Source: a virus. From it: a stretch of DNA of 40,889 nucleotides. The translations under genes and the position numbers were made by a program. How positions within the stretch are numbered: the stretch's first letter is position 1; each line of letters begins with the position of its first letter. The DNA lies in IMG/VR virus record IMGVR_UViG_3300048588_000154, positions 1-40,889 of that record. One strand, 5' to 3'. Of the stretch, positions 22,737 to 31,890 are shown piece after piece. The notes under the pieces are model-generated. The model was not told the origin of the DNA. It did not search any database and was given only the letters and a program-made list of their open reading frames with translations.

Positions 22737-24227
22737 TCACGATGATGCGATGTTGATCGTTATCCGCGAGCTGTCGAAGCGGGCGATCTCGTCAGGCGCT
22801 ATGCTTATGTTGTCGTCAAGGGTCGGGCCGGATGATGTCCCGATCCTGACGGCCGCATCCAGGATGCCCCGGCTGATCACATCAAGAGTACAGATGAAAT
22901 ATGGGTAGACGATAACATCATCGCCCGTCCCAAGTCCCTCACCATAAGCGAGGATGGCTGCAATGATCTGATCCTCGCCATCGAGCGGGAAGTCCTCAGG
23001 ATCAATCGTCAGGTCGATCTCGACCCAGATGGAAACTTCTTCGGCATTGTCCCAGCGAAGGATCTGCGGAAAGCCTGAGTCATCCGTGATGGTCTGACTC
23101 TGTGCCCCATAAGTTCTGATACCGCCCGCCACGGATGCAAAGAGCTGCCTTGCAATGGGTAGAGGATCACCGCCGAGCAGAACGACGCGAACAGATTTTG
23201 GCGGGAGGCTATCGACTGTCGCCTCCGTGTTGTTGATATAGACGACACAAGACTCGACACCCTCAACCTCAAGCATCCTCGCCCTGATCGCATCCGGGGT
23301 ACAGAGAGCGCCGAGCGCGATCTGCTGAGCCCTACGAATCTTGAATGCAGCATCGGTTTCCTCGATCTCGCCTTGCTCCGCATCGAGCGGGTTCGTAATG
23401 CTATCCCATCCTGAAACCGTGTCCTCTCTGACTGTCAGACTTCCAGCAGGTGCAGGTATCGGTCCCGATGTCTGCGCGGTCATCGTTCCATCGACCCCTG
23501 GAAGCACACCGAGCTGGACCCTGGCGATGGTCGGAATGATGTCGCCGACAGCGATGCCATCAGAGCTGAGTGTGTTCGAGCCGAGAGAAATAAGGCTCTG
23601 CGGCTGCTGTCCATCTGCCCCGGTAAAGGTGATGGTAAAGCCGGAATAGAAACTACCAATCACCGTAACCGCTGAGACTCCAGACAGGGCCTCCAGCGCG
23701 GCCTCGATGTCGCCCGCTGTATCATCCCATTGGATGGCCGATGTTGCCTCGCCTCCAAAGACAAGAGTAAAGGCACCCGCGACAGGTTCATCAGGAAAGA
23801 TGATCTCCTGGATCTCGTTGATGCCTGCCTCGATCGTGTACTCTTCATCGGTTTCAAAGATCGACTCAGGGTTTCCATCGACAGACGCCCTGGTTCCCTG
23901 AGGAATGACTGTGCCCTCTGTACCCGACAGACGGACACCAACGGTTGAGAAGGTCGCCGCGCGTCTCACAAGGCCATTGAATGATGCAACATCATCGAAC
24001 TGTTTGCCCTCGGCTGTGCGAGGATAGCGGGCAAGATAGACCTGCTCGACGAGTTCCCAGATCTGAGCAAATCGTTCCGACATGATCCCCAGGAATTGAC
24101 CGAACGGCCTGCGGGGATCGAGATCGACAGCGTTCCCGTAAACCCCGCGTGCGTCTTCATTCAGCTCGGTCTGGATGTCCGCGAGCCTCTTTATAACAAG
24201 GCCCTCTGGCGTTACACCAAAAGTCAT
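22737..24227 (-). CDS. Baseplate J-like protein, 496 aa
   Basis: Baseplate J (Mu gp47/T4 gp6-like) forms the wedge ring. The N-terminus (VIKRLADIQTELNEDARGVYG) and the conserved DEYTIEAG-like, WDSITNPLDAEQGEIEETDAAFKIRRAQQIAL and EGVESCVVYINN segments fit the family. Residues ~150-250 hold an inserted beta domain. The start overlaps the gp25-like stop (TAATG). Its length matches usual J proteins with an insertion. Confidence 0.88.
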   Translation of the reverse strand: MTFGVTPEGLVIKRLADIQTELNEDARGVYGNAVDLDPRRPFGQFLGIMSERFAQIWELVEQVYLARYPRTAEGKQFDDVASFNGLVRRAATFSTVGVRLSGTEGTVIPQGTRASVDGNPESIFETDEEYTIEAGINEIQEIIFPDEPVAGAFTLVFGGEATSAIQWDDTAGDIEAALEALSGVSAVTVIGSFYSGFTITFTGADGQQPQSLISLGSNTLSSDGIAVGDIIPTIARVQLGVLPGVDGTMTAQTSGPIPAPAGSLTVREDTVSGWDSITNPLDAEQGEIEETDAAFKIRRAQQIALGALCTPDAIRARMLEVEGVESCVVYINNTEATVDSLPPKSVRVVLLGGDPLPIARQLFASVAGGIRTYGAQSQTITDDSGFPQILRWDNAEEVSIWVEIDLTIDPEDFPLDGEDQIIAAILAYGEGLGTGDDVIVYPYFICTLDVISRGILDAAVRIGTSSGPTLDDNISIAPDEIARFDSSRITINIASS

Positions 24228-24601
24228 TACGCGCCCCCTGTTGGAGTGATGATGGATGTGAAGTCAAGAATACCTTCAACGGTATAGGCTTGAAACTCGA
24301 TTGAGAGGACACGGTTCGCCTTGTCAGTGAGCTGACTCGAATAGTTGACCAGAGAGATCACGCCAGGGCATGCCCCGATCTCGTCGATGAAAATCGTGTC
24401 GATGTTCTTCTGGCTCTGACCCTTCTCAAAGATCTCGGTAAACCATGGAAGCCCGAGAGAGGAATCGAGGAACCATTCGCCCAGAACCGTTTGCAGGTTT
24501 TGCTTGATGATCTGGGAAATCTCTTCAGTGCCCTGGACCATCACCCAATTGTTCTGCTGGATGTCGATGTCACCCGTTGCATCATTGATCAGTATGTTCA
24601 T
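24227..24601 (-). CDS. gp25/gpW-like baseplate wedge protein, 124 aa
   Basis: The motif EISQIIKQNLQTVLGEWFLDSSLGLPWF is diagnostic of the gp25-like/DUF2634 family, which nucleates sheath assembly on the baseplate. The start overlaps the upstream stop (ATGA) and the gene directly precedes the J-like gene, the usual order. Confidence 0.88.
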   Translation of the reverse strand: MNILINDATGDIDIQQNNWVMVQGTEEISQIIKQNLQTVLGEWFLDSSLGLPWFTEIFEKGQSQKNIDTIFIDEIGACPGVISLVNYSSQLTDKANRVLSIEFQAYTVEGILDFTSIITPTGGA

Positions 24602-25131
24602 CCCATTGCCCTTTCAGCATCAGTCAAAGCCACAGGCGGAGATGATGAATCGCTGCCTGTCGTCGTCAATTTTAAAAGCAGGAATGCCTCACGAAAGATA
24701 GGCGGCACGAGACTATCCAGGGGATCATCCACGTTTGCCTTGCCTGCTATCTGAAGGATCTTCGCTGTGGCCAGAGCAATCGAAGCCGGGGTTATGATCG
24801 AAGTCGCCACGGCTGAGAAGGTTGTAGCGGGCGTCTTCGGTGTCGTGTAGGAGAGCGCGGCTACAACAGCAGTCGATGCTGTGAGCCCCGCTTGCATGGC
24901 CGAAGAGATCGCCGCGGCTGTGTTTCCTGAGAGCCCGGCCTGAAACGCTGACTTCCCAAACGTGAATACGGCCGCAGGCTCACCCGATTCATTTAAGAGC
25001 CCAGGCGAGCTGAGAAGATTCGTCACGAGCCCGTCAATGGTATCGGCAAGATTGGCCTTCCAGGTGTCATCTCCTACAGTGGGCATCTCCCCGAAAGCCG
25101 CGCGCCAATCGTTGTCTGATCCGAGAGCCAT
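24598..25131 (-). CDS. Virion-operon protein of unknown role, 177 aa
   Basis: It is rich in Ala, Ser and Thr, with a long helical centre (FQAGLSGNTAAAISSAMQAGLTASTAVVAALS). Its place between the spike and the gp25-like protein suggests a baseplate component. No family is recognised. Confidence 0.65.
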   Translation of the reverse strand: MALGSDNDWRAAFGEMPTVGDDTWKANLADTIDGLVTNLLSSPGLLNESGEPAAVFTFGKSAFQAGLSGNTAAAISSAMQAGLTASTAVVAALSYTTPKTPATTFSAVATSIITPASIALATAKILQIAGKANVDDPLDSLVPPIFREAFLLLKLTTTGSDSSSPPVALTDAERAMG

Positions 25132-25134
25132 ACC

Positions 25135-25875
25135 CTACCCCAGTTTCAATTGAGTCAGCTTGTCGATGAGCTGCTGATTGGTTTGCTTCTGCTGATCGAG
25201 TGCCGTTATGTTTGTAGGAAGCGGCGTCCCCGAAGGCCCAAGAGAGGTTGAGACCTGTAGCTGTTTGATCAGATCAATGAGGGCATTCTGAGCTGTCAGG
25301 CTCTGGATAGTGATGTCGATCAGCTCAACGGTCCCGTTTGAGAAACTGAACTTTCCATCTTTCGTCAGCCGGGCCTTGGCCTTGGTGACCTCCAGAGAGA
25401 TCTCGTTATTCTCGATGAGCGAGATCAGAGCCGCCCCGTATTGCAGGGTGAGGTTGTCGCCGATGGGGAATGCCTGAGGGATCGGGTAGAGCCCAGGTAT
25501 GGCGATGGCATCCGACATCGAAAGGACCCGGGTCGAGCCAGGGGTATCGAGAGCCCCTGATTGTTTCCACTTGTCGAGGGATCTCTGCGAGCAAAGGCAC
25601 ATCACCTTGTCGCCGACCTTGATCGGAAAATTCATGCGTGCCGTTCCGGCTCTGTATTGCCAGAGCGTGACCCCACGAATCACAGGCGGGTTGACAGGTT
25701 GATCCTGATCCCAGTACAGACGCTTGAAGTCTGACTGCACATCGACCAACCCCTTTGTTTTATCCACAGCTTTTACCGTGCCAGGAAAGCAGACATCGAG
25801 ATCCTTGAGGCGATCGTCGATCAGCTCAGAGATCACATCAACCAGCTCGGGAGTCTCATGGGCCTGTCTCGTCAT
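25135..25875 (-). CDS. Gp138-type baseplate spike protein, 246 aa
   Basis: Residues ~20-130 show the Gp138 N-terminal (OB-fold) layout: PGTVKAVDKTKGLVDVQSDF, PPVIRGVTLWQYRAGTARMNFPIKVGDKVMCLCSQRSLD. A beta-helical linker with ISLEVTKAKARLTKDGKFSF follows, and a coiled-coil C-terminus. It would form the central membrane-puncturing spike. The start overlaps the hub gene by ATGA. Confidence 0.82.
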   Translation of the reverse strand: MTRQAHETPELVDVISELIDDRLKDLDVCFPGTVKAVDKTKGLVDVQSDFKRLYWDQDQPVNPPVIRGVTLWQYRAGTARMNFPIKVGDKVMCLCSQRSLDKWKQSGALDTPGSTRVLSMSDAIAIPGLYPIPQAFPIGDNLTLQYGAALISLIENNEISLEVTKAKARLTKDGKFSFSNGTVELIDITIQSLTAQNALIDLIKQLQVSTSLGPSGTPLPTNITALDQQKQTNQQLIDKLTQLKLG

Positions 25876-26747
25876 GGTGTCGTTGCCTCCACATCAATGT
25901 TCCACTCGGCGCCATGCGTGTCTCCCGAATAGATTGCTTTCTGAACGATCAGCTCCCCGGTAAAGACCGAGTTCTGATCGAGCCGGACCTTCCCCCCTGG
26001 AACGATCAAAGGGATCAGCAGGCATTTAAAATTGACACCCTTGTCTGTTCTCACAGGAGAGCCGATAAGCCCCGTGCGCGGGGTCAGGTTCACGGCAGGC
26101 TGGGGCAGAGCCCCGAAGCGGTCGATGACGTTGATGGCTCCATTCTGCACGCTCCAGCGGAAGCCATACGTGGCTGCGAAGTCATCGAGGATGCGCTTGT
26201 TCAATCCATTGAGGGTCAGACCTGTGCGGACGACATCGGTTGTCAGTACCGGCTTGACATAGCCGACAGGCAGGCCGAAGCTTTGGATCACATCGAGGAT
26301 GACCCGATTCATCGAGAAGCCCGCGCCGTATGATTTCTGTATGGTGGTCGTCCGGAGCGCGGTGTATCCGTCGATGATCTCAAGCTTGGTCATCCAGTCG
26401 GGGCCTGTGTATTCAGATCCGCCCTTGGCATTGCCGGTAAGGATCGTGCGCGTGAAGTTCTGATACCCAGCCGACAGCTCGACGAACAGCCCTCTCTTTG
26501 TCTCGACCCCTGGCTTCTCGGGGGGGATGTTGCAGAAGTTTCGGCTCTGCTCTGAAAGGTTATAGATCTCAAGAGACCCTTGGTTGGTCTGTGATCCGAC
26601 CGATCTCTCGACCTGAAACTTAAAGCGCAGCTTGTCCACAGTCAGACGCTGGGCTGTGCGCAGGTTCAGGAGCACGATCTGAGCCGATCGCAAAAACAGG
26701 GGTTGCGAACCCTGCCCGGTTGCCGTTATGATTTTTGAGTCAGCCAT
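25872..26747 (-). CDS. Baseplate hub protein (gp27/gp44-like), 291 aa
   Basis: The beta-rich protein has LRFKFQVERS, GSLEIYNLSEQSRNF, VELSAGYQ and LTGNAKGGSEYTGPDWMTKLEIIDGY segments that occur in phage hub proteins, then an AATYGFRWSVQNGAINVIDR strand region. It sits directly before the spike gene and overlaps it (ATGA), as expected for the hub that holds the spike. Confidence 0.75.
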   Translation of the reverse strand: MADSKIITATGQGSQPLFLRSAQIVLLNLRTAQRLTVDKLRFKFQVERSVGSQTNQGSLEIYNLSEQSRNFCNIPPEKPGVETKRGLFVELSAGYQNFTRTILTGNAKGGSEYTGPDWMTKLEIIDGYTALRTTTIQKSYGAGFSMNRVILDVIQSFGLPVGYVKPVLTTDVVRTGLTLNGLNKRILDDFAATYGFRWSVQNGAINVIDRFGALPQPAVNLTPRTGLIGSPVRTDKGVNFKCLLIPLIVPGGKVRLDQNSVFTGELIVQKAIYSGDTHGAEWNIDVEATTP

Positions 26748-26762
26748 CCTCTCGCTCTCCCC

Positions 26763-27086
26763 TCAGCTCTCTGATTCCACGTACAGCAAAACAACATCGA
26801 CCCCGAATGATTCACGATCGGCATTGCGTTCCGCTCCTGTGAGATCCACGGCAAGGAAAGTTCCAGGTGGCCTGGTCGCGCGGGTATAGCCATCGAGTAT
26901 GGGCAGGCCGGTTAGTATGGGTACACCCATAAGTATCGGGCTCTGTGTCTCGTCGAGGACATCCATGAGCCATCTGTCTTGGCGGGTGTTGAATCGGAAT
27001 TCAAAGAAGTAGACGCGGGCCTCAAGCGTGAGCTGGAAGCGATAGGCCGGCTGATCATTCCTGACCGGAAGCTGAAGGGTCGCCAT
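26763..27086 (-). CDS. Baseplate plug-like protein, 107 aa
   Basis: The short beta-barrel layout (YRFQLTLEARVYFFEFRFNTRQDRWLMDVLDE, then PILTGLPILDGY) resembles the small plug protein found beside the hub in simple myovirus baseplates. GGAGG lies 11 bases upstream. The family call rests on layout and context. Confidence 0.6.
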   Translation of the reverse strand: MATLQLPVRNDQPAYRFQLTLEARVYFFEFRFNTRQDRWLMDVLDETQSPILMGVPILTGLPILDGYTRATRPPGTFLAVDLTGAERNADRESFGVDVVLLYVESES

Positions 27087-27089
27087 CTT

Positions 27090-27902
27090 TTAAAGTCCTC
27101 CTGTCGCGCCACGAATCACATTAAGAAAGGCTGAGGCTTTGGCCGAGGCGGGCCCAGAGGCAGGCTTGGTCCCCTGCTTGCCAAGGTCCGCTTTCGGTGG
27201 CGCCGAGTTGCCCGCGAGAAAGCCCTTGATGAATTCCCCCGATACCCCCTTGAGTTCGAGATCGACCAGCTCGATCCTTTCCGCTGAGAGGGTGAAGGGC
27301 AGGCCATCGCCTGTCTGGACAGACTGAGGAAAGCTCAGGGCGGTGATGACCATGTTGGTATAGATGTTCGATTCATTCTCGTTCGGGTAGAAGTAGGTCC
27401 GAATGGTGAAGGGCTTTCGATCCTTGTAGCAATCAATCATCGCCTTCATGGCTTTCTGTGGGTAGGAGACATCAGGGTCCTGACCCCTCAGATAATTGCC
27501 GAGAGCTCCACCCAGGCGAGCGCCGACAGCAGTCCCGAGCCCTGTACCAACAAGACTGGTTCCGCCTATCCTTGTGTTCTGGGCGAGCTGTGCACCGAAG
27601 CCAGAGAGGACACCTGTCGCAACGGATTGAGCGACCCCTGCAATCCCCCCAAGCGGAGCGTTCGAGATGAAGCCCTGTATCTGAATCCTCACAGGGCCAA
27701 GCTTGATGTGGTCCGAGATGTCCTGACTTCTCTCGACAGGCCACTTCGTAACCTCTGCTTCGAGATCTGTGGTCAATACCTCTGTGACATCCACGATGAT
27801 GCTTTCGCCGATCCGGGTCAGTCTCTTCTCATAGCCAAAGAGTCCGCTCTGTATCGCAGACAGCTTGTCCTCATAGCCAAAGATGAATTCACCAACGGCC
27901 AT
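27090..27902 (-). CDS. Dit-like baseplate/tail hub protein, 270 aa
   Basis: It lies directly after the tape measure, where the distal-tail or LysM-like hub adaptor gene usually stands. The conserved N-terminal part (ESIIVDVTEVLTTDLEAEVTKWPVERSQDISDHIKLGPVRIQIQGFISN) fits Dit-like N-terminal domains. A Gly/Ala-rich middle (about 84-140) and a second beta domain follow. GGGAG precedes the ATG. Confidence 0.65.
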   Translation of the reverse strand: MAVGEFIFGYEDKLSAIQSGLFGYEKRLTRIGESIIVDVTEVLTTDLEAEVTKWPVERSQDISDHIKLGPVRIQIQGFISNAPLGGIAGVAQSVATGVLSGFGAQLAQNTRIGGTSLVGTGLGTAVGARLGGALGNYLRGQDPDVSYPQKAMKAMIDCYKDRKPFTIRTYFYPNENESNIYTNMVITALSFPQSVQTGDGLPFTLSAERIELVDLELKGVSGEFIKGFLAGNSAPPKADLGKQGTKPASGPASAKASAFLNVIRGATGGL

Positions 27903-27905
27903 CGT

Positions 27906-29672
27906 TTACTCCCTGTTCTTGGGTATCGAATTGTTACCGGCTTTGCGCAGAAGCTCTTTCTGGCTTTGCATGAACTGTTGGGTTGCAAGCTCCTTGGCGG
28001 CCTGTTCCGACAGACCATTGGCGTTGATCTCGACCTTGTTCTCGATCATCGTCGTCCCGCCCTTGCCTGCACTTGAGATGGTCGCCGCGCGGACCTCAGG
28101 GGATGGAGCGAACCCGCCCCTCATGCCTGTGTCGTAAGAGGCGATCGGAGATGTGATGAAGTCAGCAGCGCCCTGAACCATCGACCGCCTTTGCTTGACC
28201 CCTTCCTCGCCTGTCTTCCATCCAATCGACTCCAGAACATCAAAGCCGGTAAAGCCTTTGACCGCACGATTGATCAGGATAAGCACCTTCTCCAGCGGCT
28301 GGGCGAGGTCCTCAATGATGGAGGCACCCACATCGACCATGAAGCCCTTGATGCTTTCGAGCGAGTCCTGGATGAATTGGACGGCCGCATTCCATGTCTC
28401 CTTGATGAAGTCAACGAAATGACCTGTCGCTGTCTCGACCTCGGGATCTGTAAAGAAAGTGATGATGTCGTCGATGAGCAGAGCCGCTGCCGCGACCGCC
28501 GCCCCGATGGCCAGAGGGATTGCGAAGATCTTGATCTGTGTCCACATCGCAGCAGCGCCGACCGCTCTGATCCCGGTCACAAGTCCAATGAGCGCCTGCG
28601 CAAGAGAGCCGATCCCGATGAGGACCTTGGCACCCGCAAAGGCAAGAAGCGAGACGGTCAGCAGTTTGATTACCCTGTTCCATCCTCCAAAGATCTGTGC
28701 CCCACGATCGAGCACAGAGAAGAGTCCTTTGAATATGCTGGCCACATACTTCGTCACCTTGGCCAGACCTGCAACCCACTCCTGGGCTCTTGTCTTGATC
28801 AGCTCCCGATTGGCTTTGACCCATTCGATGATGCCGCTCGTGATCTCATGAAAGATCGGGATCAGCTCAGAGCCGAGAATATTTCTCAGCCCTGTGGCGG
28901 CAAACTTCAGCCGATCCATGTTGTCGTTGAAGTCGGCGGCGGCGACCAGGGCCTCTTCATCGAGGACATAGCCGAGCTGCTCGGCCTCTCGCATCATGGC
29001 TCGAATGGCAACGCTGCCCTGGCTCAGGAAGGGCAACATGCCAGCCCCTTCCCGACCAAAGATGTTCAAGGCAATGGATGTTTTTTCTGCTCCATCTCTC
29101 ATGCGGGCAAAGGCATCAGAGCTTTCGATGATGAGCTGTTCGGAGGTTTTCATTTTGCCATTGGCATCGACGACACGGACGCCGAGAAGCTTGAAAGCAT
29201 CGGCCTGTGAGCCTGTGCCCTTGGCTGCTTCAACAGCATTCTTTGCAAGAAACTTCAGAGACTGATCCATCTTTTCGACCGATGCGCCGCCGATCTGTGC
29301 AGCGTATCTCAGACGCTGAAGCTCCTGCGTGCCGACCCCGAGAGCCTTGGCCGTGTCGGTCACAGAGTCAGCAAAGTCCGCTGTTGATTTGGCGACAAGA
29401 AAGATCCCCCCCGCCGCAGCTCCAATCGCAGCCATGGTGATGGCAATCTTCTGAAAGCTCCTGCCGACTTCATCGGCTGCGTTGTTCAGGTTCTTGAAAG
29501 CCTTCTCGGCCTCGATCACCTTGCCCGTCTTCGCATCAATCGGCTTGCGATCGAATGCGGTTTTCATTCGATCGCCTGCTGTCTTGAGCGCCCGATTCAT
29601 TCGATTGATCGGACCCTCTTGAACATCAAATGAATACCTGGTCAGAAACTCTCGAACGAATGTTGCGGACAT
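27906..29672 (-). CDS. Tape measure protein, 588 aa
   Basis: It has long helices and several hydrophobic stretches (ITMAAIGAAAGGIFLV; LLAFAGAKVLIGIGSLAQALIGLVTGIRAVG; LAIGAAVAAAALLIDDI). The N-terminal coiled region, TALGVGTQELQRLRYAAQIGG and FGREGAGMLPFLSQG are common tape-measure phrases. It sets tail length, and 588 residues predicts a short tail near 90 nm (rule of thumb 0.15 nm per residue). It lies after the chaperone pair, the standard position. Confidence 0.88.
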   Translation of the reverse strand: MSATFVREFLTRYSFDVQEGPINRMNRALKTAGDRMKTAFDRKPIDAKTGKVIEAEKAFKNLNNAADEVGRSFQKIAITMAAIGAAAGGIFLVAKSTADFADSVTDTAKALGVGTQELQRLRYAAQIGGASVEKMDQSLKFLAKNAVEAAKGTGSQADAFKLLGVRVVDANGKMKTSEQLIIESSDAFARMRDGAEKTSIALNIFGREGAGMLPFLSQGSVAIRAMMREAEQLGYVLDEEALVAAADFNDNMDRLKFAATGLRNILGSELIPIFHEITSGIIEWVKANRELIKTRAQEWVAGLAKVTKYVASIFKGLFSVLDRGAQIFGGWNRVIKLLTVSLLAFAGAKVLIGIGSLAQALIGLVTGIRAVGAAAMWTQIKIFAIPLAIGAAVAAAALLIDDIITFFTDPEVETATGHFVDFIKETWNAAVQFIQDSLESIKGFMVDVGASIIEDLAQPLEKVLILINRAVKGFTGFDVLESIGWKTGEEGVKQRRSMVQGAADFITSPIASYDTGMRGGFAPSPEVRAATISSAGKGGTTMIENKVEINANGLSEQAAKELATQQFMQSQKELLRKAGNNSIPKNRE

Positions 29673-29684
29673 CTCGATCCTCTC

Positions 29685-29906
29685 TCACGATTGGGTCAGC
29701 TTCCTCTGCATGTCATGATAGTATTGGTCGGCGGCATCCTGGAGATCCAAAGCTTCATGGCAGTCCATCAGATCCTTGATCGTCCAATACTTCATGATCT
29801 CAGTGTACGTGGCGACCTTTCTGATCACAGGTCGCCATATAAACCAATTGATGTTCAACTGCCCTGGTTCAAAGGGCGGGATTGATGATGCCCGCCCGAT
29901 GCTCAC
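29685..29906 (-). CDS. Tail assembly chaperone, downstream frame, 73 aa
   Basis: The frame opens with GTG overlapping the upstream stop (GTGA at 29906-29903) and lies one base back from it, so it can be reached by -1 frameshifting. The content (WFIWRPVIRKVATYTEIMKYWTIKDLMDCHEALD) matches the small second chaperone frame of myoviruses. It is probably made mainly as a fusion, giving a 222-residue product. Confidence 0.75.
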   Translation of the reverse strand: MSIGRASSIPPFEPGQLNINWFIWRPVIRKVATYTEIMKYWTIKDLMDCHEALDLQDAADQYYHDMQRKLTQS

Positions 29907-30352
29907 TTGCTTAAAAGTGACAGGGCCTCGTCGAAAAAATCTGCGTATTGATACCTCAGGACCTCTGCGACAACGCGGTGCATCAGAAGCAGGTTCCCCT
30001 GGAAATGGACTTGTGGCTTGAGCTTGGCGTTATCGACAAGCACATCGGAACAGAAGGAGAGCATGCGATCAGCATACTCCTTTGGCGGTACACTCTTGCG
30101 AAGAGTCTCGACGATGATGCCGAAGACCTCGATGGCAAGCTTGATGCTCTGATCCTCTTTCGTTGCCTCGGGCAGAGATGGATCAGTAGAAGGCTGGGGC
30201 TTCTGAAGTGTTTGGAACTTCTCGAAGGCTTCCTTGACTCCAGGCCCCAGCGACTCGACAAGCCATGCCCAGACCTCGATCGCCTTGGGCACATCCCAAT
30301 GACCGAGCGTGTAGGTTTTCCCGTCGATGATAATATCCTTTGGTTTCTGCAT
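29903..30352 (-). CDS. Tail assembly chaperone, upstream frame, 149 aa
   Basis: An acidic, helical protein directly before the tape measure, as expected for the first chaperone. A slippery T-TTT-TTC heptamer lies at codons 138-140, nine codons before its stop. AAGGA precedes the ATG. The role is to keep the tape measure soluble during tail assembly. Confidence 0.78.
   Translation of the reverse strand: MQKPKDIIIDGKTYTLGHWDVPKAIEVWAWLVESLGPGVKEAFEKFQTLQKPQPSTDPSLPEATKEDQSIKLAIEVFGIIVETLRKSVPPKEYADRMLSFCSDVLVDNAKLKPQVHFQGNLLLMHRVVAEVLRYQYADFFDEALSLLSK
29933..29939 (-). promoter_or_regulatory. -1 frameshift slippery heptamer
   Basis: On the minus strand T_TTT_TTC sits exactly in phase (GAT TTT TTC). 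A -1 slip continues through CGA CGA GGC CCT GTC ACT TTT AAG CAA into the downstream frame with no stop. The product would be 140 + 82 residues. Confidence 0.7.
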
Positions 30353-30393
30353 AGGTTTAAGTCCTTTCCGCTTCTCTCGTACATCATGTTCAA

Positions 30394-30825
30394 TTAGGCG
30401 TTGGCTGGCAGGCTTCCGATGTTCATCAGGATGTCGCCAGACTCAATGATCCATGTCGTCGCGCCGACCGTCTTCGATCTCTCGAAAGGAGAGGGGCGAA
30501 CGATCCAAGCCTCTGTCGCTTCAACGATGGTCGTGCCGCCGACTTCACGGATCAGAACAGGAACAACGCCAGCGTTGGTCTGCTCATCTGTGATCGCCAG
30601 GGCTGACAGAAAATCATTCGACGGGGAGGTTGACATCAGGGTGATCGTGATCCGACCCGAGCGATCATTGCTTTTCGCGCGAGCCGTCTCGCCCGATGCA
30701 CCTTTCTTGATCGCCCATGTGTCGTTGTTCCGTTCCACGTTGATGAAAGTTCCATCCTCATACTCAGACACGATATGCGTGCCGACCATGATGGATACGC
30801 TCTTGGGGTCATAGCTTCTCAACAT
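30394..30825 (-). CDS. DUF3277-like tail tube protein, 143 aa
   Basis: The pattern YDPKSVSIMVGTHIVSEYEDGTFINVERNND followed by GRITITLMSTSPSNDFLSAL is that of the tube protein group next to DUF3383 sheaths. It follows the sheath gene directly, with AGGAG before the ATG. It would polymerise into the inner tail tube. Confidence 0.82.
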   Translation of the reverse strand: MLRSYDPKSVSIMVGTHIVSEYEDGTFINVERNNDTWAIKKGASGETARAKSNDRSGRITITLMSTSPSNDFLSALAITDEQTNAGVVPVLIREVGGTTIVEATEAWIVRPSPFERSKTVGATTWIIESGDILMNIGSLPANA

Positions 30826-30858
30826 TGCTTCTTGCTCCTATCGCTTTGAGGTTGAGGG

Positions 30859-31890
30859 TTAGATCAGGATACGTCCACGGATCTGAGTCTTGTTGATCGC
30901 ACCCGACAGAGTCGCCTCAAAGGTGATGTCAGGAAGCAAACGATTGCCCTTGTCGTTCGATGAAACTTGAGATGCCAAAGGAGATGTGATCTCAAACTCA
31001 GGGGCAGAGGCGATGATCCCTCTGATCTGAGATGTCCGCAGGGCCTCACGGATCTGATTCAGGATGATCGAGATGCCATCGTCTGTGTATGGGATCTTCT
31101 CGTTGCTCACGAGCGCGGTCCAGATGTTGTTTTGCATCCGATAGTGGAGCCAATCAATCCCCTGAATCACGTCAATCCATTCGCCTGAAACCATCCGGCC
31201 ATTTTCAAAGACGTTGAAGTTGTTTCGATTGGTATAGCAGTTGCCATAGCGATCGAGGATCTGTGTCCTCTGGGTCGCATTGATGCTGCTCGATTCAACA
31301 CCAGAGAAGCGTTTGTATGCCCAGTTGCTGGAGCCAGGATTCTTTGGAAGCTGAAGACCGAAGGGAGCGCCCTCGACGTTCTCAGTGGCCGAGTCCTGAT
31401 GATAGAAAAGGAACGTCCGATCATAGCCAAGATCCTTGAGCACGCTCAGGATGTTGTACTCATCATCGGGATCGTAGACAGAGACATCGGCTGTCTTGGC
31501 TCCAAAGATCTTGACCCGCGTCTCTGCCCATGCAGCAACAGCGAGGATGTCGGCATCTGAATCAGAGTCAATGGCAACGCCATACCAATCGGTTGTCGAT
31601 CCAGCTTCTTCGGCTGCTGTCAGAGCCTGGACATAAGTATCGCCGCCGCCTTTCTTCGTCACATAAAGACGCTGGGGGCGGACGGCCTGGCCGAAATACC
31701 GACCGGCGAAATCAAGAGCATCAGAGCCAAGCTGGGCATCAGCTTCGACCTCGGTGATGTTCGCATAGCTCTTGATGCGCGGGGTGAAGGTTGAGAGCGG
31801 CGAAACAAAGTTCGCATACCCAAACCCTTCTGCGGTGGGCACCACAGGCTGGCGCGTGATCACGATGTCTATGATGTCATTCAAACTCAT
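30859..31890 (-). CDS. DUF3383-like tail sheath protein, 343 aa
   Basis: IDIVITRQPVVPTAEGFGYANF at the start, YFGQAVRPQRLYV, a DWYGVAI core and an AALVSNEKIPYTDDGI-like late segment are diagnostic of the DUF3383 sheath family. This marks the phage as contractile-tailed. The start overlaps the upstream stop (ATGA). Confidence 0.88.
   Translation of the reverse strand: MSLNDIIDIVITRQPVVPTAEGFGYANFVSPLSTFTPRIKSYANITEVEADAQLGSDALDFAGRYFGQAVRPQRLYVTKKGGGDTYVQALTAAEEAGSTTDWYGVAIDSDSDADILAVAAWAETRVKIFGAKTADVSVYDPDDEYNILSVLKDLGYDRTFLFYHQDSATENVEGAPFGLQLPKNPGSSNWAYKRFSGVESSSINATQRTQILDRYGNCYTNRNNFNVFENGRMVSGEWIDVIQGIDWLHYRMQNNIWTALVSNEKIPYTDDGISIILNQIREALRTSQIRGIIASAPEFEITSPLASQVSSNDKGNRLLPDITFEATLSGAINKTQIRGRILI

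Noticed and set aside
28191-29210. 339-codon plus-strand frame
   Set aside because: It is antisense to the tape measure gene, and its length reflects GC-rich codon structure of the opposite strand.
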